A stretch of DNA of 64,000 bases, from the NCBI RefSeq assembly GCF_900232995.1, contig NZ_OCVX01000004.1, forward strand, positions 289,015 through 353,014, read 5' to 3'. Origin of the DNA: Mycobacterium simulans. Its GTDB lineage: Bacteria > Actinomycetota > Actinomycetes > Mycobacteriales > Mycobacteriaceae. Positions within the stretch are counted from its first letter, which is position 1, and each line of letters starts with the position of its first letter. This document shows positions 10,001 through 15,642 of the stretch, piece after piece. A model generated the notes under the pieces. That model did not search any database. It was not told the DNA's origin and saw only the letters and a program-made list of their open reading frames with translations. The position numbers and the translations under genes are program-made.

Positions 10001-10968
10001 CCAACACCGGTTTCTTCAACGCCGGCATCACCAACACCGGCATCGCCAACACGGGCGGCTACAACACCGGCAACTACAATGCGGGTGCCAGCAACACCGG
10101 TAGCTTCAACCCGGGCAACTACAACACCGGCTGGTTCAACCCGGGCGACTTCAACACAGGTTTGCTCAACACCGGCAACTCCAACACCGGCGTTGCCAAC
10201 TCGGGCAATGTCAACACCGGCGCTTTCATTTCGGGCAACTACAGCAACGGCTTGTTTTGGCGAGGCGATTACCAGGGCCTGATTTCCATCTCGTACTCGT
10301 CGACTATTCCCGAAATCCCTTGGTACTACGACGTGAATGCGGCCATTGAGATTCCAGTCACGGCCTCCGTCAACGAAATCACCATGGAAACTTTCCACAT
10401 CTCGGACATACCCATCAAGGTCCAGTTGCAACAAAAGATCTGCATCCCCGGGACGTCAATTTGCTGGACCATCACGACGACCGTGTACGACGGCAGCATC
10501 GGCGGCTGGACGATCGACGCATTCGTTCTCCAATCCGCAATTGCCGTGGACACCGTCATTGGCCAAATAGTCGATTACTCCGGCAGCGGGACCTCGGGCC
10601 CCTACACGTTCGGCTTCGGTTACCAGCAGAACCCGGGATTCTTCAATTCGACCACCGACCCCTCGTCGGGCTTCTTCAACTCCGGCAGTGGCACAGGATC
10701 AGGTTTCTTCAACTCCTCGGATGGTCCCGTGTCGGGTCTGGCAAACGACTTCGCCTACAATTCGGGCATCGGCAACAGTGGCGGCGCAGGCAATTCGGGC
10801 TACCTAAACTACGGCGCGCTGGAATCGGGCTTCGCGAACTTGGGCAACACCATTTCGGGGTTTTTCAACACGAGCACGCTGGACCTCACCGAGGCCGCCT
10901 TTGACTCAGGCGTCGGAAATGTCGGCACCAACCTCTCGGGCTTCTTCAACAACGTCTTCTTGCCCTGA
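1006..10968 (+). CDS. Giant PPE-MPTR protein (about 3,320 aa)
   Basis: Starts at ATG 1006, preceded by GGGGAG; the open frame extends upstream to 928 without a better ribosome site. The first ~180 residues form the PPE domain (DFTRIPPEHNSGQMFAGAGP, the SSWQGPASAAM helix turn, NLLGQNAPAIAAAEAEYEQM). The rest is major polymorphic tandem repeat: N-x-G-x-G-N pentapeptides such as NIGSGN, NTGSYN and GTGNWGIGN. These are grouped into seven super-repeats marked by SSGFFN(S/T)G near codons at 2281, 3649, 4969, 6409, 7849, 9229 and 10660. From the second unit on, each super-repeat is preceded by a ~100-residue non-repeat linker rich in IPI/INIPI strands. The size resembles PPE8, PPE55 and PPE56 of M. 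tuberculosis, but I know of no MPTR gene at this place in H37Rv. Likely ESX-5 exported and surface-exposed; function unknown. Confidence 0.93.
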   Translation: MMDFTRIPPEHNSGQMFAGAGPGPMLVAAAAWQGLAVELGSSAVAFTSLTSRLANSSWQGPASAAMVGAAEPYARWLSDAAMQAEQAAAQARLAAAAFEAAQAATVHPGVIAANRAQFVWLVASNLLGQNAPAIAAAEAEYEQMWAQDVAAMFDYHAEASAITSVLTPYDLLGRAGLNLGAANVGSGNVGNGNIGNFNLGSGNVGNRNIGSGNIGSGNIGFGNSDPSMAAATAAVRNFGLGNTGSNNIGVGNTGDGNVGFGNTGDGNIGVGLTGSGLRGLGGLNSGTGNVGLFNSGTGNVGIGNSGTGNWGIGNSGNSYNTGFGNSGEASTGLFNSGIANTGIANAGSYNTGNYNPGSTNTGSFNAGSYNTGFLNRGDYNTGVANTGNVNTGALISGNYSNGLLWRGNYQSLIFAAPGFGNSTDIPSSGFFNTGSGSASGLANSGANNSGFFNSSNVGVSGYYNTGGLESGLANSGNTVSGLLNTSLLSAAAPAFISGALNTGSNMSGVLGGPSSINFGFANQGGANVGNANIGDSNFGSGNVGNSNIGRGNVGSSNVGSGNIGNTNIGIGNIGDGNLGFGSHGVNNFGFGNFGDYNLGSGNVGNHNRGFWNAGDNNIGFANAGNNNVGIGLTGDGQVGFGALNSGSGNIGLFNSGTGNVGIGNSGTGNWGIGNAGIGNTGIGSTGSYNTGPWNAGTANTGLGNAGSYNTGFLNAGATNTGSYNAGEHNTGGFNPGNFNTGHFNPGNVDTGAFNTGNYSNGFFVTGDNQGQISVDVAIDIPTVPIDIESVNPIDQVLVVGGQVYTIPGYTYPKTYFLDGAFYLGPVNISSSTLTAPTVTIDIGGPTTSIDATIVGALQGGTIQIIDIPAAPGFGNSTTNPSSGFFNSGTGGASGFGNVGANNSGFRNVSTGSAGVSGYRNVGSLESGVANLGNTISGFYNTSTQDLATAANVSGFVNVGANLAGALRDSATGMVFNVGLGNVGAYNLGSGNLGDFNIGSGNVGDHNFGSGNIGAHNFGSGNTGNANLGFGNTGSDNNGLGNAGDNNIGFGNTGNGNIGIGLSGDGQFGFGALNSGSGNIGLFNSGTGNIGIGNSGTGNWGIGNSGSYNTGSFNPGRTNTGFFNTGTTNTGIANVGSYNTGNYNTGATNTGSFNPGNYNSGLLNTGNYNTGLANSGNIDTGALNTGNMGNGLLWRGDSQGLIGFNYTISMPEIALDLVATIPINIPINASFTTTVYNGLTIDDIPFGTTATLGPIPILEGTINSLTIPPIYATGPTPAIQIGNPDGSTAIVIPVYASLGPADWTIIDIGGAPGFRNSTTSPSSGFFNSGTGSASGLGNVGANNSGLLNLASGSSGISGYKNVGDLVSGAANLGNTMSGFLNTSTVDLATPANVSGVGNIGANLAGLYRNNAAGMTAFNLGLANDGALNVGFANIGSHNFGSGNVGDFNVGSGNLGDHNVGGANIGSFNVGFGNHGVHNLGSGNLGDHNIGPANLGDYNHGFGNAGNANAGFANTGDFNVGFANTGSNNIGIGLTGDGEIGFGALNSGAGNTGLFNSGTGNVGLFNSGTGNVGIGNSGTGNWGLGNSGNTNTGVLNSGHVNTGFIDSGTGNTGIGNAGAYNSGSFNTGSFNTAGFNPGSYNTGYSNTGNYNTGFANTGDVNTGFVNSGSYNNGVLWQGDYQRLMDYNYTIDIPDTAIPVNLSVTIPINIPITATLGTLTIQGFTIPKYTADITVLDTGTTQAISVGPITFGDIAIALPTITVTIGGPTTAITIDGTGGIGPIPIPVIDVPAEPGYGNTTSVPSSGFFNSGTGSASGLGNVGANNSGFFNVASSSSGISGYKNVGDLVSGMANYGNTMSGFFNISTLDLATPADVSGFANRGTDLAGFFGNFAVSNAGVANIGSFNLGSGNVGDYNVGSGNVGGHNLGGANIGSFNVGFGSHGAHNVGSGNLGDYNIGPANFGDYNHGFGNAGNANAGFANTGDNNIGFANSGSNNIGIGLSGDGQIGFGALNSGTGNIGLFNSGSGNIGFFNSGTGNIGIGNSGTGNWGVANAGLASTGIENAGSHNTGLWNPGTGNTGLANAGNYNTGGYDTGSANTGFANPGSYNTGSANRGSTNTGSFNTGDYNTGLLNVGNYNTGLANTGNVNTGAFNAGSYSNGFFWRDDYQGLHGFHAGIYIPEFSVLDLDLAIPINIPITVDATNIVVGPFEIQPITVSVLGSSYLSITFATISVPALTGILPTVDALIGGPDTSIPITISSSFGPVDITFIDIPAAPGYGNTTSTPSSGFFNSGTGSASGFGNAGANNSGFRNVSLGNTGVSGYRNVGSLESGIANVGNTISGIYNTSTQDLATAANLSGLANVGSDLSGAFHNSSVAAGRVVNVGLANAGQLNVGFGNVGSVNLGSGNLGDLNLGSGNLGDHNLGSGNVGSANVGFANIGSDNLGFGNIGSDNLGFGNTGDGNIGFGNTGNGNIGIGLSGDGQFGFGALNSGTGNIGLFNSGTNNIGIGNSGTGNWGIGNSGSYNTGIANPGRANTGFFNTGIANTGVANVGSYNTGNYNTGAINTGGFNPGATNTGWFNTGDYNTGLANTGNINTGAFNTGDMNNGLLWRGDNHGQIGAYYAITVPEIPASFDIQIPINIPISVSMTDVYIDAFTIPKVTFSGLDDGIGGKVVGYIGPFSVYGAQSGDPLVISFGEQPTVAVNIGNPDGSTVIGISGTSGFGPITIPLIDMPAAPGYGNSTSSPSSGFFNSGSGSASGFGNFGASNSGIFNSSTGLAGNSGVQNYGSLQSGFANFGNTVSGLYNTSTQDLTSAANVSGLANVGTNLAGVLRDSATGTIFNVGLANEGQLNVGFANIGDHNLGNGNIGAHNLGNGNIGAHNLGGGNLGDLNVGSGNIGSVNIGFANTGSDNFGFANAGSNNIGFGNTGDGNIGFGNTGNGNIGIGLSGDGLSGFGALNSGTGNIGLFNSGTNNIGIGNSGTGNWGIGNSGSYNTGIGNAGSANTGFFNAGITNTGIANTGGYNTGNYNAGASNTGSFNPGNYNTGWFNPGDFNTGLLNTGNSNTGVANSGNVNTGAFISGNYSNGLFWRGDYQGLISISYSSTIPEIPWYYDVNAAIEIPVTASVNEITMETFHISDIPIKVQLQQKICIPGTSICWTITTTVYDGSIGGWTIDAFVLQSAIAVDTVIGQIVDYSGSGTSGPYTFGFGYQQNPGFFNSTTDPSSGFFNSGSGTGSGFFNSSDGPVSGLANDFAYNSGIGNSGGAGNSGYLNYGALESGFANLGNTISGFFNTSTLDLTEAAFDSGVGNVGTNLSGFFNNVFLP
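1546..10950 (+). repeat. MPTR super-repeat array inside the PPE gene
   Basis: 15-bp units encoding N-x-G-x-G recur throughout and are organised in seven longer blocks with SSGFFN(S/T)G anchors 1,320-1,440 bp apart. Several blocks share near-identical stretches, for example GNIGIGNSGTGNWGIGNSG and NTSTQDLATAANVSG. Six linkers lie about 3301-3625, 4591-4940, 6040-6380, 7495-7820, 8836-9200 and 10270-10640. Such arrays change length by recombination and are prone to misassembly. Confidence 0.85.
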
Positions 10969-11035
10969 TTCGTGAAGTCGCATCCGACGTCCGGGCTGCC
11001 GGGCGCTACCACCGGTGAGCGCGTCTGGGCCGCGG

Positions 11036-11563
11036 TTAAGTTTGCTCGTAGGTGCCGTGGATGACCGCCCGGGCGACCGCGTGCTGGAACAGGTTGAATC
11101 CCAGAAATGCGGGGCTGGCGTCCTCATTGAGATCGAGCTTGTCGACCTTGACCGCGTGCACGGCGACGTAGTAGCGGTGTACGCCGTGGCCGGGAGGCGG
11201 CGCGGCACCGATGTAGCGGCGCATCCCAGCGTCGTTGACCAACGTCAGCGCCTTTCCCGGTAGCTCGCCGCCGTCGCCCGCGCCCGCGGGCAACTCAGTC
11301 ACGTCGGCGGGCAGGTTGGCCACCGCCCAGTGCCAGAACCCGGACAATGTGGGCGCGTCGGGGTCATAGACGGTAACTGCGAAGCTACGGGTCTCCTCCG
11401 GAAATCCCGACCAGCTCAACTGCGGGCTGGCATCTTCGCCGCCGGCGCCCATGATTCCGCTGACTTGGGGTTTGGCCAGCGGCTGCCCGTCGGTGATCGA
11501 CCCCGAGGTCAAGGTAAAAGTGGGCAGCTTGGGCAGTGCGTCATACGGGTTGGGCAAAGTCAT
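11036..11563 (-). CDS. PEBP/YbhB-family protein (Rv2140c-like)
   Basis: 175 residues, matching the family length of M. tuberculosis Rv2140c (TB18.6). The sequence shows the phosphatidylethanolamine-binding fold signature: YDPDAPTLSGFWHWAVANLP, which supplies the D-P-D-A-P anion-pocket loop, and later GVHRYYVAVHAV. YbhB-type bacterial members bind small anionic ligands and have been linked to kinase or protease modulation, but the ligand is not established here. Soluble, with no signal peptide. It ends 67 bp from the convergent PPE gene and is followed upstream on the same strand by the M20 peptidase gene. Conserved location next to dapE2 as in H37Rv. Confidence 0.88.
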   Translation of the reverse strand: MTLPNPYDALPKLPTFTLTSGSITDGQPLAKPQVSGIMGAGGEDASPQLSWSGFPEETRSFAVTVYDPDAPTLSGFWHWAVANLPADVTELPAGAGDGGELPGKALTLVNDAGMRRYIGAAPPPGHGVHRYYVAVHAVKVDKLDLNEDASPAFLGFNLFQHAVARAVIHGTYEQT

Positions 11564-11604
11564 GGACAGTCCTCTCCTGTGATCAGCGTGTCATCGGCTT
11601 CCGA

Positions 11605-12960
11605 CTAGCAGTGCGTTAAGAAGTGTGCCAGCACGTCAGTGCCGAACCGCAACGCATCGATGGGTACCCGCTCATCGACGCCATGGAACAGTGACGAGAA
11701 ATCCAAGTCCGGCGGCAACCGCAGTGGACTGAAACCGAAGCAGCGAATACCCAAGCGCGCGAACGCTTTTGCATCAGTCCCGCCGGAAAGCATGTAAGGC
11801 ACCGTCCGGCCGTCGGGATCCACGGCCAGCACAGCGGCGTTCATCGCATCGACCAGATGGCCGTCGAAGCTGGTCTCATATGACGGCAGATCCCTGATCC
11901 ACTCCCGGGTCACGTCGGGGCCGATCAACGCATCGATCTCGGCCTCGAACGCCGCCTTCCGACCGGGCAGGATGCGGCAGTCCACCACCGCTTCCGCCGT
12001 CGCGGGTACCACGTTGGCCTTGTATCCGGCCTTGAGCATCGTCGGGTTGGCGGTGTCGCGCAGCACGGCCTTCAACATGCGAGCCATCGGGCCAAGCTTG
12101 TCGATCGTGCCGTCTAAGTCGGGCGAGTCGATGTCGAACGTGAGGCCGGTCTCTTCACTGACGGCAGCCAGGAACTGGGTGACGCTGTCGGTCCGCACCA
12201 GCGGAAACTGGTGGCGGCCGAGCCGGGCAACCGCCTCAGCGACGGCGGTGACCGCGTTTTGGTCGTGCACCATCGAACCGTGCCCCGCCCGGCCCCGCGC
12301 GGTCAGTCGCATCCAATTGATGCCCTTTTCGGCCGTCTCGATCAGGTATAGACGCCGTTCACCGCCGTCGTGGCGCGGCACTGTGAGGGAAAAGCCGCCG
12401 ACCTCACCGATCGCTTCCGTGATGCCTTCGAACAGATCGGGCCGGTTGTCCACTAGCCACTGGGAACCGTAGGTGCCACCGTGCTCCTCGTCGGCAACGA
12501 ATGCGAACACCAGATCGCGTGGCGGAACGATGCCGGCCCGCCGGAAGTGGCGGGCAATCACGATCATCATGCCCACCATGTCCTTCATGTCGACCGCCCC
12601 GCGGCCCCAGACATACCCGTCTTCGATCGCGCCGGAAAACGGGTGCACGCTCCAGTCGGCGGCTTCGGCCGGCACCACGTCGAGATGGCCGTGGATCAGC
12701 AGAGCGCCACGGGAGCTGTTCGCGCCCGCGAGGCGAGCGAACACATTCCCCCGGCCGGGCGCCCCAGACTCGAGGTATTCGGTTTGGTAGCCGACCTCCG
12801 CGAGCTGGTCGGCGATCCACTGTGCACACTCGGCCTCTCCCTTGGTGGTCTCGGGTGCGCCGGTGTTGGAAGTATCGAACCGGATCAACCTGCTGACGAC
12901 CTCGACCACGTCATCGCTTGGGCCGATCGAGGTCTCGGTCGCTCCGCTCTCTAGACTCAC
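11605..12960 (-). CDS. dapE2: M20 family metallopeptidase / deacylase (Rv2141c, DapE-like)
   Basis: About 451 residues. The start is set at the GTG complementary to 12958-12960, five bases after AAAGG; a GTG two codons earlier is also possible, and the frame stays open to 13071. Zinc-enzyme motifs are in order: HGHLDVVP (first ligand and catalytic Asp), WGRGAVDMKD (bridging Asp), DEEHGG (catalytic Glu pair), then the dimerisation/lid domain and a C-terminal SLFHGVDERVP that supplies the last His ligand. The H37Rv name dapE2 implies succinyl-diaminopimelate desuccinylase, but the M20 family also includes acetylornithine deacetylases, carboxypeptidases and acylases, and the sequence alone does not settle the substrate. 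It is followed by Rv2140c and preceded by tRNA-Leu on the opposite strand. Confidence 0.87.
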   Translation of the reverse strand: MSLESGATETSIGPSDDVVEVVSRLIRFDTSNTGAPETTKGEAECAQWIADQLAEVGYQTEYLESGAPGRGNVFARLAGANSSRGALLIHGHLDVVPAEAADWSVHPFSGAIEDGYVWGRGAVDMKDMVGMMIVIARHFRRAGIVPPRDLVFAFVADEEHGGTYGSQWLVDNRPDLFEGITEAIGEVGGFSLTVPRHDGGERRLYLIETAEKGINWMRLTARGRAGHGSMVHDQNAVTAVAEAVARLGRHQFPLVRTDSVTQFLAAVSEETGLTFDIDSPDLDGTIDKLGPMARMLKAVLRDTANPTMLKAGYKANVVPATAEAVVDCRILPGRKAAFEAEIDALIGPDVTREWIRDLPSYETSFDGHLVDAMNAAVLAVDPDGRTVPYMLSGGTDAKAFARLGIRCFGFSPLRLPPDLDFSSLFHGVDERVPIDALRFGTDVLAHFLTHC

Positions 12961-13088
12961 AGTCACCTTTCCTACCACTACCGACACCGCCGCGGCCGTT
13001 CTTGCCCGGCCACGTCGTCGCCGAGCCCAGTTGGGTCCAGCGCGAGGCAATCCGATAGCCTTAGCTGCCAACTCATGTAGTTGGTCCG

Positions 13089-13174
13089 GTCCGAGTGGCG
13101 GAATGGCAGACGCGCTAGCTTGAGGTGCTAGTGCCCTACTAATGGGCGTGGGGGTTCAAGTCCCCCCTCGGACA
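13089..13174 (+). tRNA. tRNA-Leu (anticodon GAG)
   Basis: Acceptor halves GTCCGAG (13089-13095) and CTCGGAC (13167-13173) pair, with discriminator A at 13174 and no encoded CCA. The anticodon arm is CTAGC-TTGAGGT-GCTAG, giving GAG, which reads CUC/CUU leucine codons. A long class II variable arm (TGCCCTACTAATGGGCG region) and a T arm with GGTTCAAGTCC are present. Its 3' end serves as one boundary of the adjacent island. Confidence 0.95.
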
Positions 13175-13175
13175 C
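13157..13175 (+). repeat. attL-like copy of the 19-bp direct repeat (tRNA-Leu 3' end)
   Basis: CAAGTCCCCCCTCGGACAC covers the T-arm/acceptor 3' end of tRNA-Leu. An identical 19-bp copy lies at 15530-15548. Duplication of a tRNA 3' end is the usual footprint of integrase-mediated insertion. Confidence 0.8.
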
Positions 13176-13344
13176 AATTTCTTAGCTACACAGATGTAAA
13201 ACCCGCATCGAACTCGGCTAGGGCGGGGTTTCTGTATTGCTGACGTCGATTGGCATCGCGTTGATGTCCTAGATCTGTCCTACGGCAGTACGCCCGCCGT
13301 TGGGCTGCCGGGGGCGTTTACACCTGGCAGCCCAGCTGGAGTGC

Positions 13345-13968
13345 TTACACCTCAATCGGCGTCTGGCTTTCTAGGTTCAGTGCCGCGAACAGCTTGATCT
13401 GTCGGCGCACCGACATCGGGTGCCGCTCGATCGCTGCCAGGCCGTCCAGCAGCACGTTGATATCTGCGCGCGCTTTCTCCAGCCACGGCATCAGCACGTT
13501 GCACTTGATCTCATCCACGTGCGGGATGAAGGCGGCGTCGTTCCTTGGAGGGCAGTGCGCTACTGCGAGCGCGGCCAGGGCGCCACCGATGGACTTAATG
13601 ACCACCTCGATCTGCTCACGCGTCGGCACCATGAACCGGTGCTTCTTCGCGTTCAGATACGTCCGTAGTTCGTCTAGATCTGCCTCAACGGGGCTTCCGG
13701 GAAGGAGGCCTCGATTCACGTCGTCGACTGCTCGCACTAAACGGAACTGCGAGTTGAGCCGCGCTCGCAGTTCCATACGCAGAGCTGCCTGGCCTTCGTC
13801 GAAATGCGCGCTCTTCGCATTGCGGTTGGCGCGAATGGTCCTGCAGATACCGAAAGCGGTCATGACCAGGCCAAAGACGGTTGATATGACGGTGAAAATG
13901 TCAGGATCACGAATCCCCGCCTCCCTCGGTGACCCTGCACTTCGAACGTCGGATCCGGTCTTGCCCAT
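13345..13968 (-). CDS. Hypothetical protein with one N-terminal membrane segment
   Basis: About 207 residues from the ATG complementary to 13966-13968. The start is uncertain: an ATT at 13914 has a better ribosome site (GAGGGAGG), while the frame remains open upstream only in low-quality, Arg/Ser-rich sequence. The protein has one hydrophobic stretch (IFTVISTVFGLVMTAFGI) and then a soluble, helical, charged domain with MPWLEKARADINVLLDGLAA. I recognise no family. It sits in the tRNA-Leu islet, divergent from and overlapping the 5' end of the next gene. A membrane-anchored partner of its divergent neighbour is possible but speculative. Confidence 0.5.
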   Translation of the reverse strand: MGKTGSDVRSAGSPREAGIRDPDIFTVISTVFGLVMTAFGICRTIRANRNAKSAHFDEGQAALRMELRARLNSQFRLVRAVDDVNRGLLPGSPVEADLDELRTYLNAKKHRFMVPTREQIEVVIKSIGGALAALAVAHCPPRNDAAFIPHVDEIKCNVLMPWLEKARADINVLLDGLAAIERHPMSVRRQIKLFAALNLESQTPIEV

Positions 13969-14470
13969 TGAACCGGCCAGTGCCGCGGACGAATACGGTG
14001 CACGAATGCACCGCCAGATGCTTGAAGACATTGCGCTCAGCCCGTGGGATCGCGAGGAATCCGACCGCGTCAACGTTGTCCACCTCCTCGACAAACTCCC
14101 GGTCGCCGAGCGCGCGGTCATGGGGCGCCGACTGTTGACGCACATGAGCAGGGCGCCGCATGTGGAGATAGGCACAGCCCGCTGGGATTTCCGACGTAAT
14201 CTATTGGGCAACGCCGACCTGCATCTGGGATACGCCGTGTGCAACCAATTCACGGATCTGCACAAGGAAGCCTTCAGACAGTGGGTCCTGCTACGTCATA
14301 CCGAATGGATCACGGCGCTCGAACCCGACAGGCGTCGCCTTTCGACAACCGTCGCTGTGATGCTGACGCCACGCCATGGCCACGTACGCCCCTGGGACAC
14401 AACACTTTACGCCATGTTCGGAGAGATACCTCTCGACCCCGAAGAGCTGGCAGCGATGCAACGCCTGTGA
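13898..14470 (+). CDS. Hypothetical protein of the tRNA-Leu islet
   Basis: Up to 190 residues from ATG 13898; ATG 14006 is an alternative that would remove most of the overlap with the divergent gene. The downstream part looks genuinely coding, with amphipathic helical segments such as RVNVVHLLDKLPVAERAVMG and DLHLGYAVCNQFTDLHKEAF, and ends MFGEIPLDPEELAAMQRL. No signal peptide, membrane segment or known motif is seen. A continuous frame goes back to 13394 but is antisense to the neighbour and not credible there. Function unknown. Confidence 0.5.
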   Translation: MSGSRIPASLGDPALRTSDPVLPIEPASAADEYGARMHRQMLEDIALSPWDREESDRVNVVHLLDKLPVAERAVMGRRLLTHMSRAPHVEIGTARWDFRRNLLGNADLHLGYAVCNQFTDLHKEAFRQWVLLRHTEWITALEPDRRRLSTTVAVMLTPRHGHVRPWDTTLYAMFGEIPLDPEELAAMQRL

Positions 14471-14702
14471 AACAACCCCCAGAACATGGCAGATCTGCCC
14501 GATTTGGAATGAACTCGCGGCGGTCGCCGTACTACACGCGGCCGTCAGCCTTAGCCGCCCGCGCGTAACGGCTCGCGATCGCCTTCGTCACGGCCCTGCG
14601 TTGACCCATCGTCAGTCCCATCGTCCGAACCTAACCAGCGATACATCAGCAGCCAGGTAGGCGCGCCCCCTACGCACGCATTTTCGATGAGTCAATGCGA
14701 CA

Positions 14703-14739
14703 TGTACAAATCACGGTTCAGTGAGTGTACAGTTCACGG
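14703..14739 (+). promoter_or_regulatory. vapBC promoter/operator with two 14-bp direct repeats
   Basis: TGTACAAATCACGG (14703-14716) and TGTACAGTTCACGG (14726-14739) match at 12 of 14 bases and are spaced exactly 23 bp, about two helical turns. The second contains TACAGT (14728-14733), a fit to the mycobacterial -10 TANNNT, placed so that transcription would begin at or next to the GTG start at 14741. Antitoxin autorepression at such repeats is usual for VapBC. Confidence 0.55.
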
Positions 14740-14740
14740 T

Positions 14741-15001
14741 GTGGATGTGTCCGTGACCGAGTTGCGCGCGCACCTCAGCGATTGGCTCGATCGAGCTCGG
14801 GCTGGTGGTGAGGTCGTCATCACCGACCGCGGGATTCCCGTCGCGCGACTCACTGCGCTGGACAGCGCAGGCACGTTGGAGCGTCTCACGGCCGAAGGCG
14901 TAATTGGCAAGGCCACCGCGCAGCGGCCCGTCGCTGCGGGACGGTCAGGACCCCGACCGCGGCGGCCGGTGTCTGACCGCGTCAGCGACCAGCGGCGCTG
15001 A
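14741..15001 (+). CDS. vapB: VapB-type (Phd/YefM-like) antitoxin
   Basis: 86 residues from GTG 14741. The upstream ATG at 14687 would add 18 residues lying across the promoter repeats, so it is rejected. The N-terminus reads VDVSVTELRAHLSDWLDRAR, then GGEVVITDRGIPVARLTAL. This is the Phd/YefM DNA-binding and dimerisation fold, where the ITDRG(I/K)PVA motif is diagnostic. A basic, proline/arginine-rich tail wraps the toxin in this family. It ends three bases before the toxin start, so the pair is co-transcribed. Probably expressed as a leaderless transcript and self-repressed through the repeats just upstream. Confidence 0.85.
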   Translation: MDVSVTELRAHLSDWLDRARAGGEVVITDRGIPVARLTALDSAGTLERLTAEGVIGKATAQRPVAAGRSGPRPRRPVSDRVSDQRR

Positions 15002-15004
15002 CCG

Positions 15005-15439
15005 GTGCCGCTCGTCTACTTCGACGCCAGCGCCTTCGTCAAACTTCTCACCACCGAGACAGGGAGCTCGCTGGCGTCGGCTCTATGGGACGGCTGCGAC
15101 GCCGCATTGTCCAGCCGCCTGGCCTATCCCGAAGTCCGCGCCGCACTCGCCGCAGCAGCCCGCAATCACGACCTAACCGAATCCGAGTTCGCCGACGCCG
15201 AGCGGGACTGGGAGGGCTTCTGGGCCGCCACCCGCCCAGTCGAACTCACCGCGACGGTTGAACAGCACGCCGGCCACCTCGCCCGAGACCATGCCTTACG
15301 CGGAGCCGACGCTGTCCATCTGGCCAGCGCGTTGGCAGTCGGCGACCCCGGCCTGATCGTCGCCGTTTGGGACCGACGCCTGCACGCCGGAGCCCAAGCC
15401 GCCGGGTGCCGAGTCGCCCCCGCCCAACTCGACCCCTAG
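15005..15439 (+). CDS. vapC: VapC-type PIN-domain ribonuclease toxin
   Basis: 144 residues from GTG 15005. PIN-domain acidic residues are all visible: Asp in VYFDASAFVKLL near the N-terminus, Glu in AYPEVRAAL, Asp in LRGADAVHLASAL and Asp in VAVWDRRLHAGA. These four coordinate Mg2+/Mn2+ and cut RNA; mycobacterial VapC toxins typically cleave tRNA or rRNA. It lies three bases downstream of its antitoxin inside the tRNA-Leu islet, where it could stabilise the element. The specific target cannot be read from the sequence. Confidence 0.88.
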   Translation: MPLVYFDASAFVKLLTTETGSSLASALWDGCDAALSSRLAYPEVRAALAAAARNHDLTESEFADAERDWEGFWAATRPVELTATVEQHAGHLARDHALRGADAVHLASALAVGDPGLIVAVWDRRLHAGAQAAGCRVAPAQLDP

Positions 15440-15529
15440 CCCGACCGCCCGACATTAGAGTGAGTCAAACCCGGCACGGACGACGATCAGGTACCGATCC
15501 GCCAGGTCTCAACCCGTGTCGCAGATGGC

Positions 15530-15548
15530 CAAGTCCCCCCTCGGACAC
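15530..15548 (+). repeat. attR-like copy of the 19-bp direct repeat
   Basis: Exact second copy of the tRNA-Leu 3' end, here without any tRNA around it, 95 bp upstream of the phosphoribosyltransferase gene. It marks the right boundary of the islet. Confidence 0.8.
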
Positions 15549-15642
15549 CCGGGAGCGTTCACGGGACTTCGCAAAGTCGGCGCGAAGCTGGACGTCGGTC
15601 GTAGGCTGGTTATGTCAACATTCACGACCACCACCGAGGGCG

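Larger units (their letters stand above)
13157..15548. mobile_element. 2.4-kb genomic islet integrated at tRNA-Leu(GAG)
   Basis: Bounded by exact 19-bp repeats. It contains two divergent unrecognised genes and a VapBC toxin-antitoxin pair, none with a housekeeping role. No integrase or transposase is visible inside, so it is either a remnant or was mobilised in trans. As I recall, H37Rv carries parDE2 between this neighbourhood and Rv2143, so the cargo differs between species. Confidence 0.65.

Noticed and set aside
1470..10570. Many long open frames on the minus strand and other plus frames across the PPE gene
   Set aside because: They are shadows of the codon-periodic MPTR repeat (Pro/Leu- or Thr/Ser-rich low-complexity translations) with no motifs or ribosome sites.
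1546..10950. CRISPR-like spaced repeats
   Set aside because: Repeats are short in-frame N-x-G codon units inside one open reading frame, without constant repeat/spacer lengths or cas genes.
13394..13897. Upstream part of the plus-strand frame beginning at 13394
   Set aside because: It is antisense to the better-supported minus-strand gene; its Arg/Ser-rich translation is typical of a shadow.
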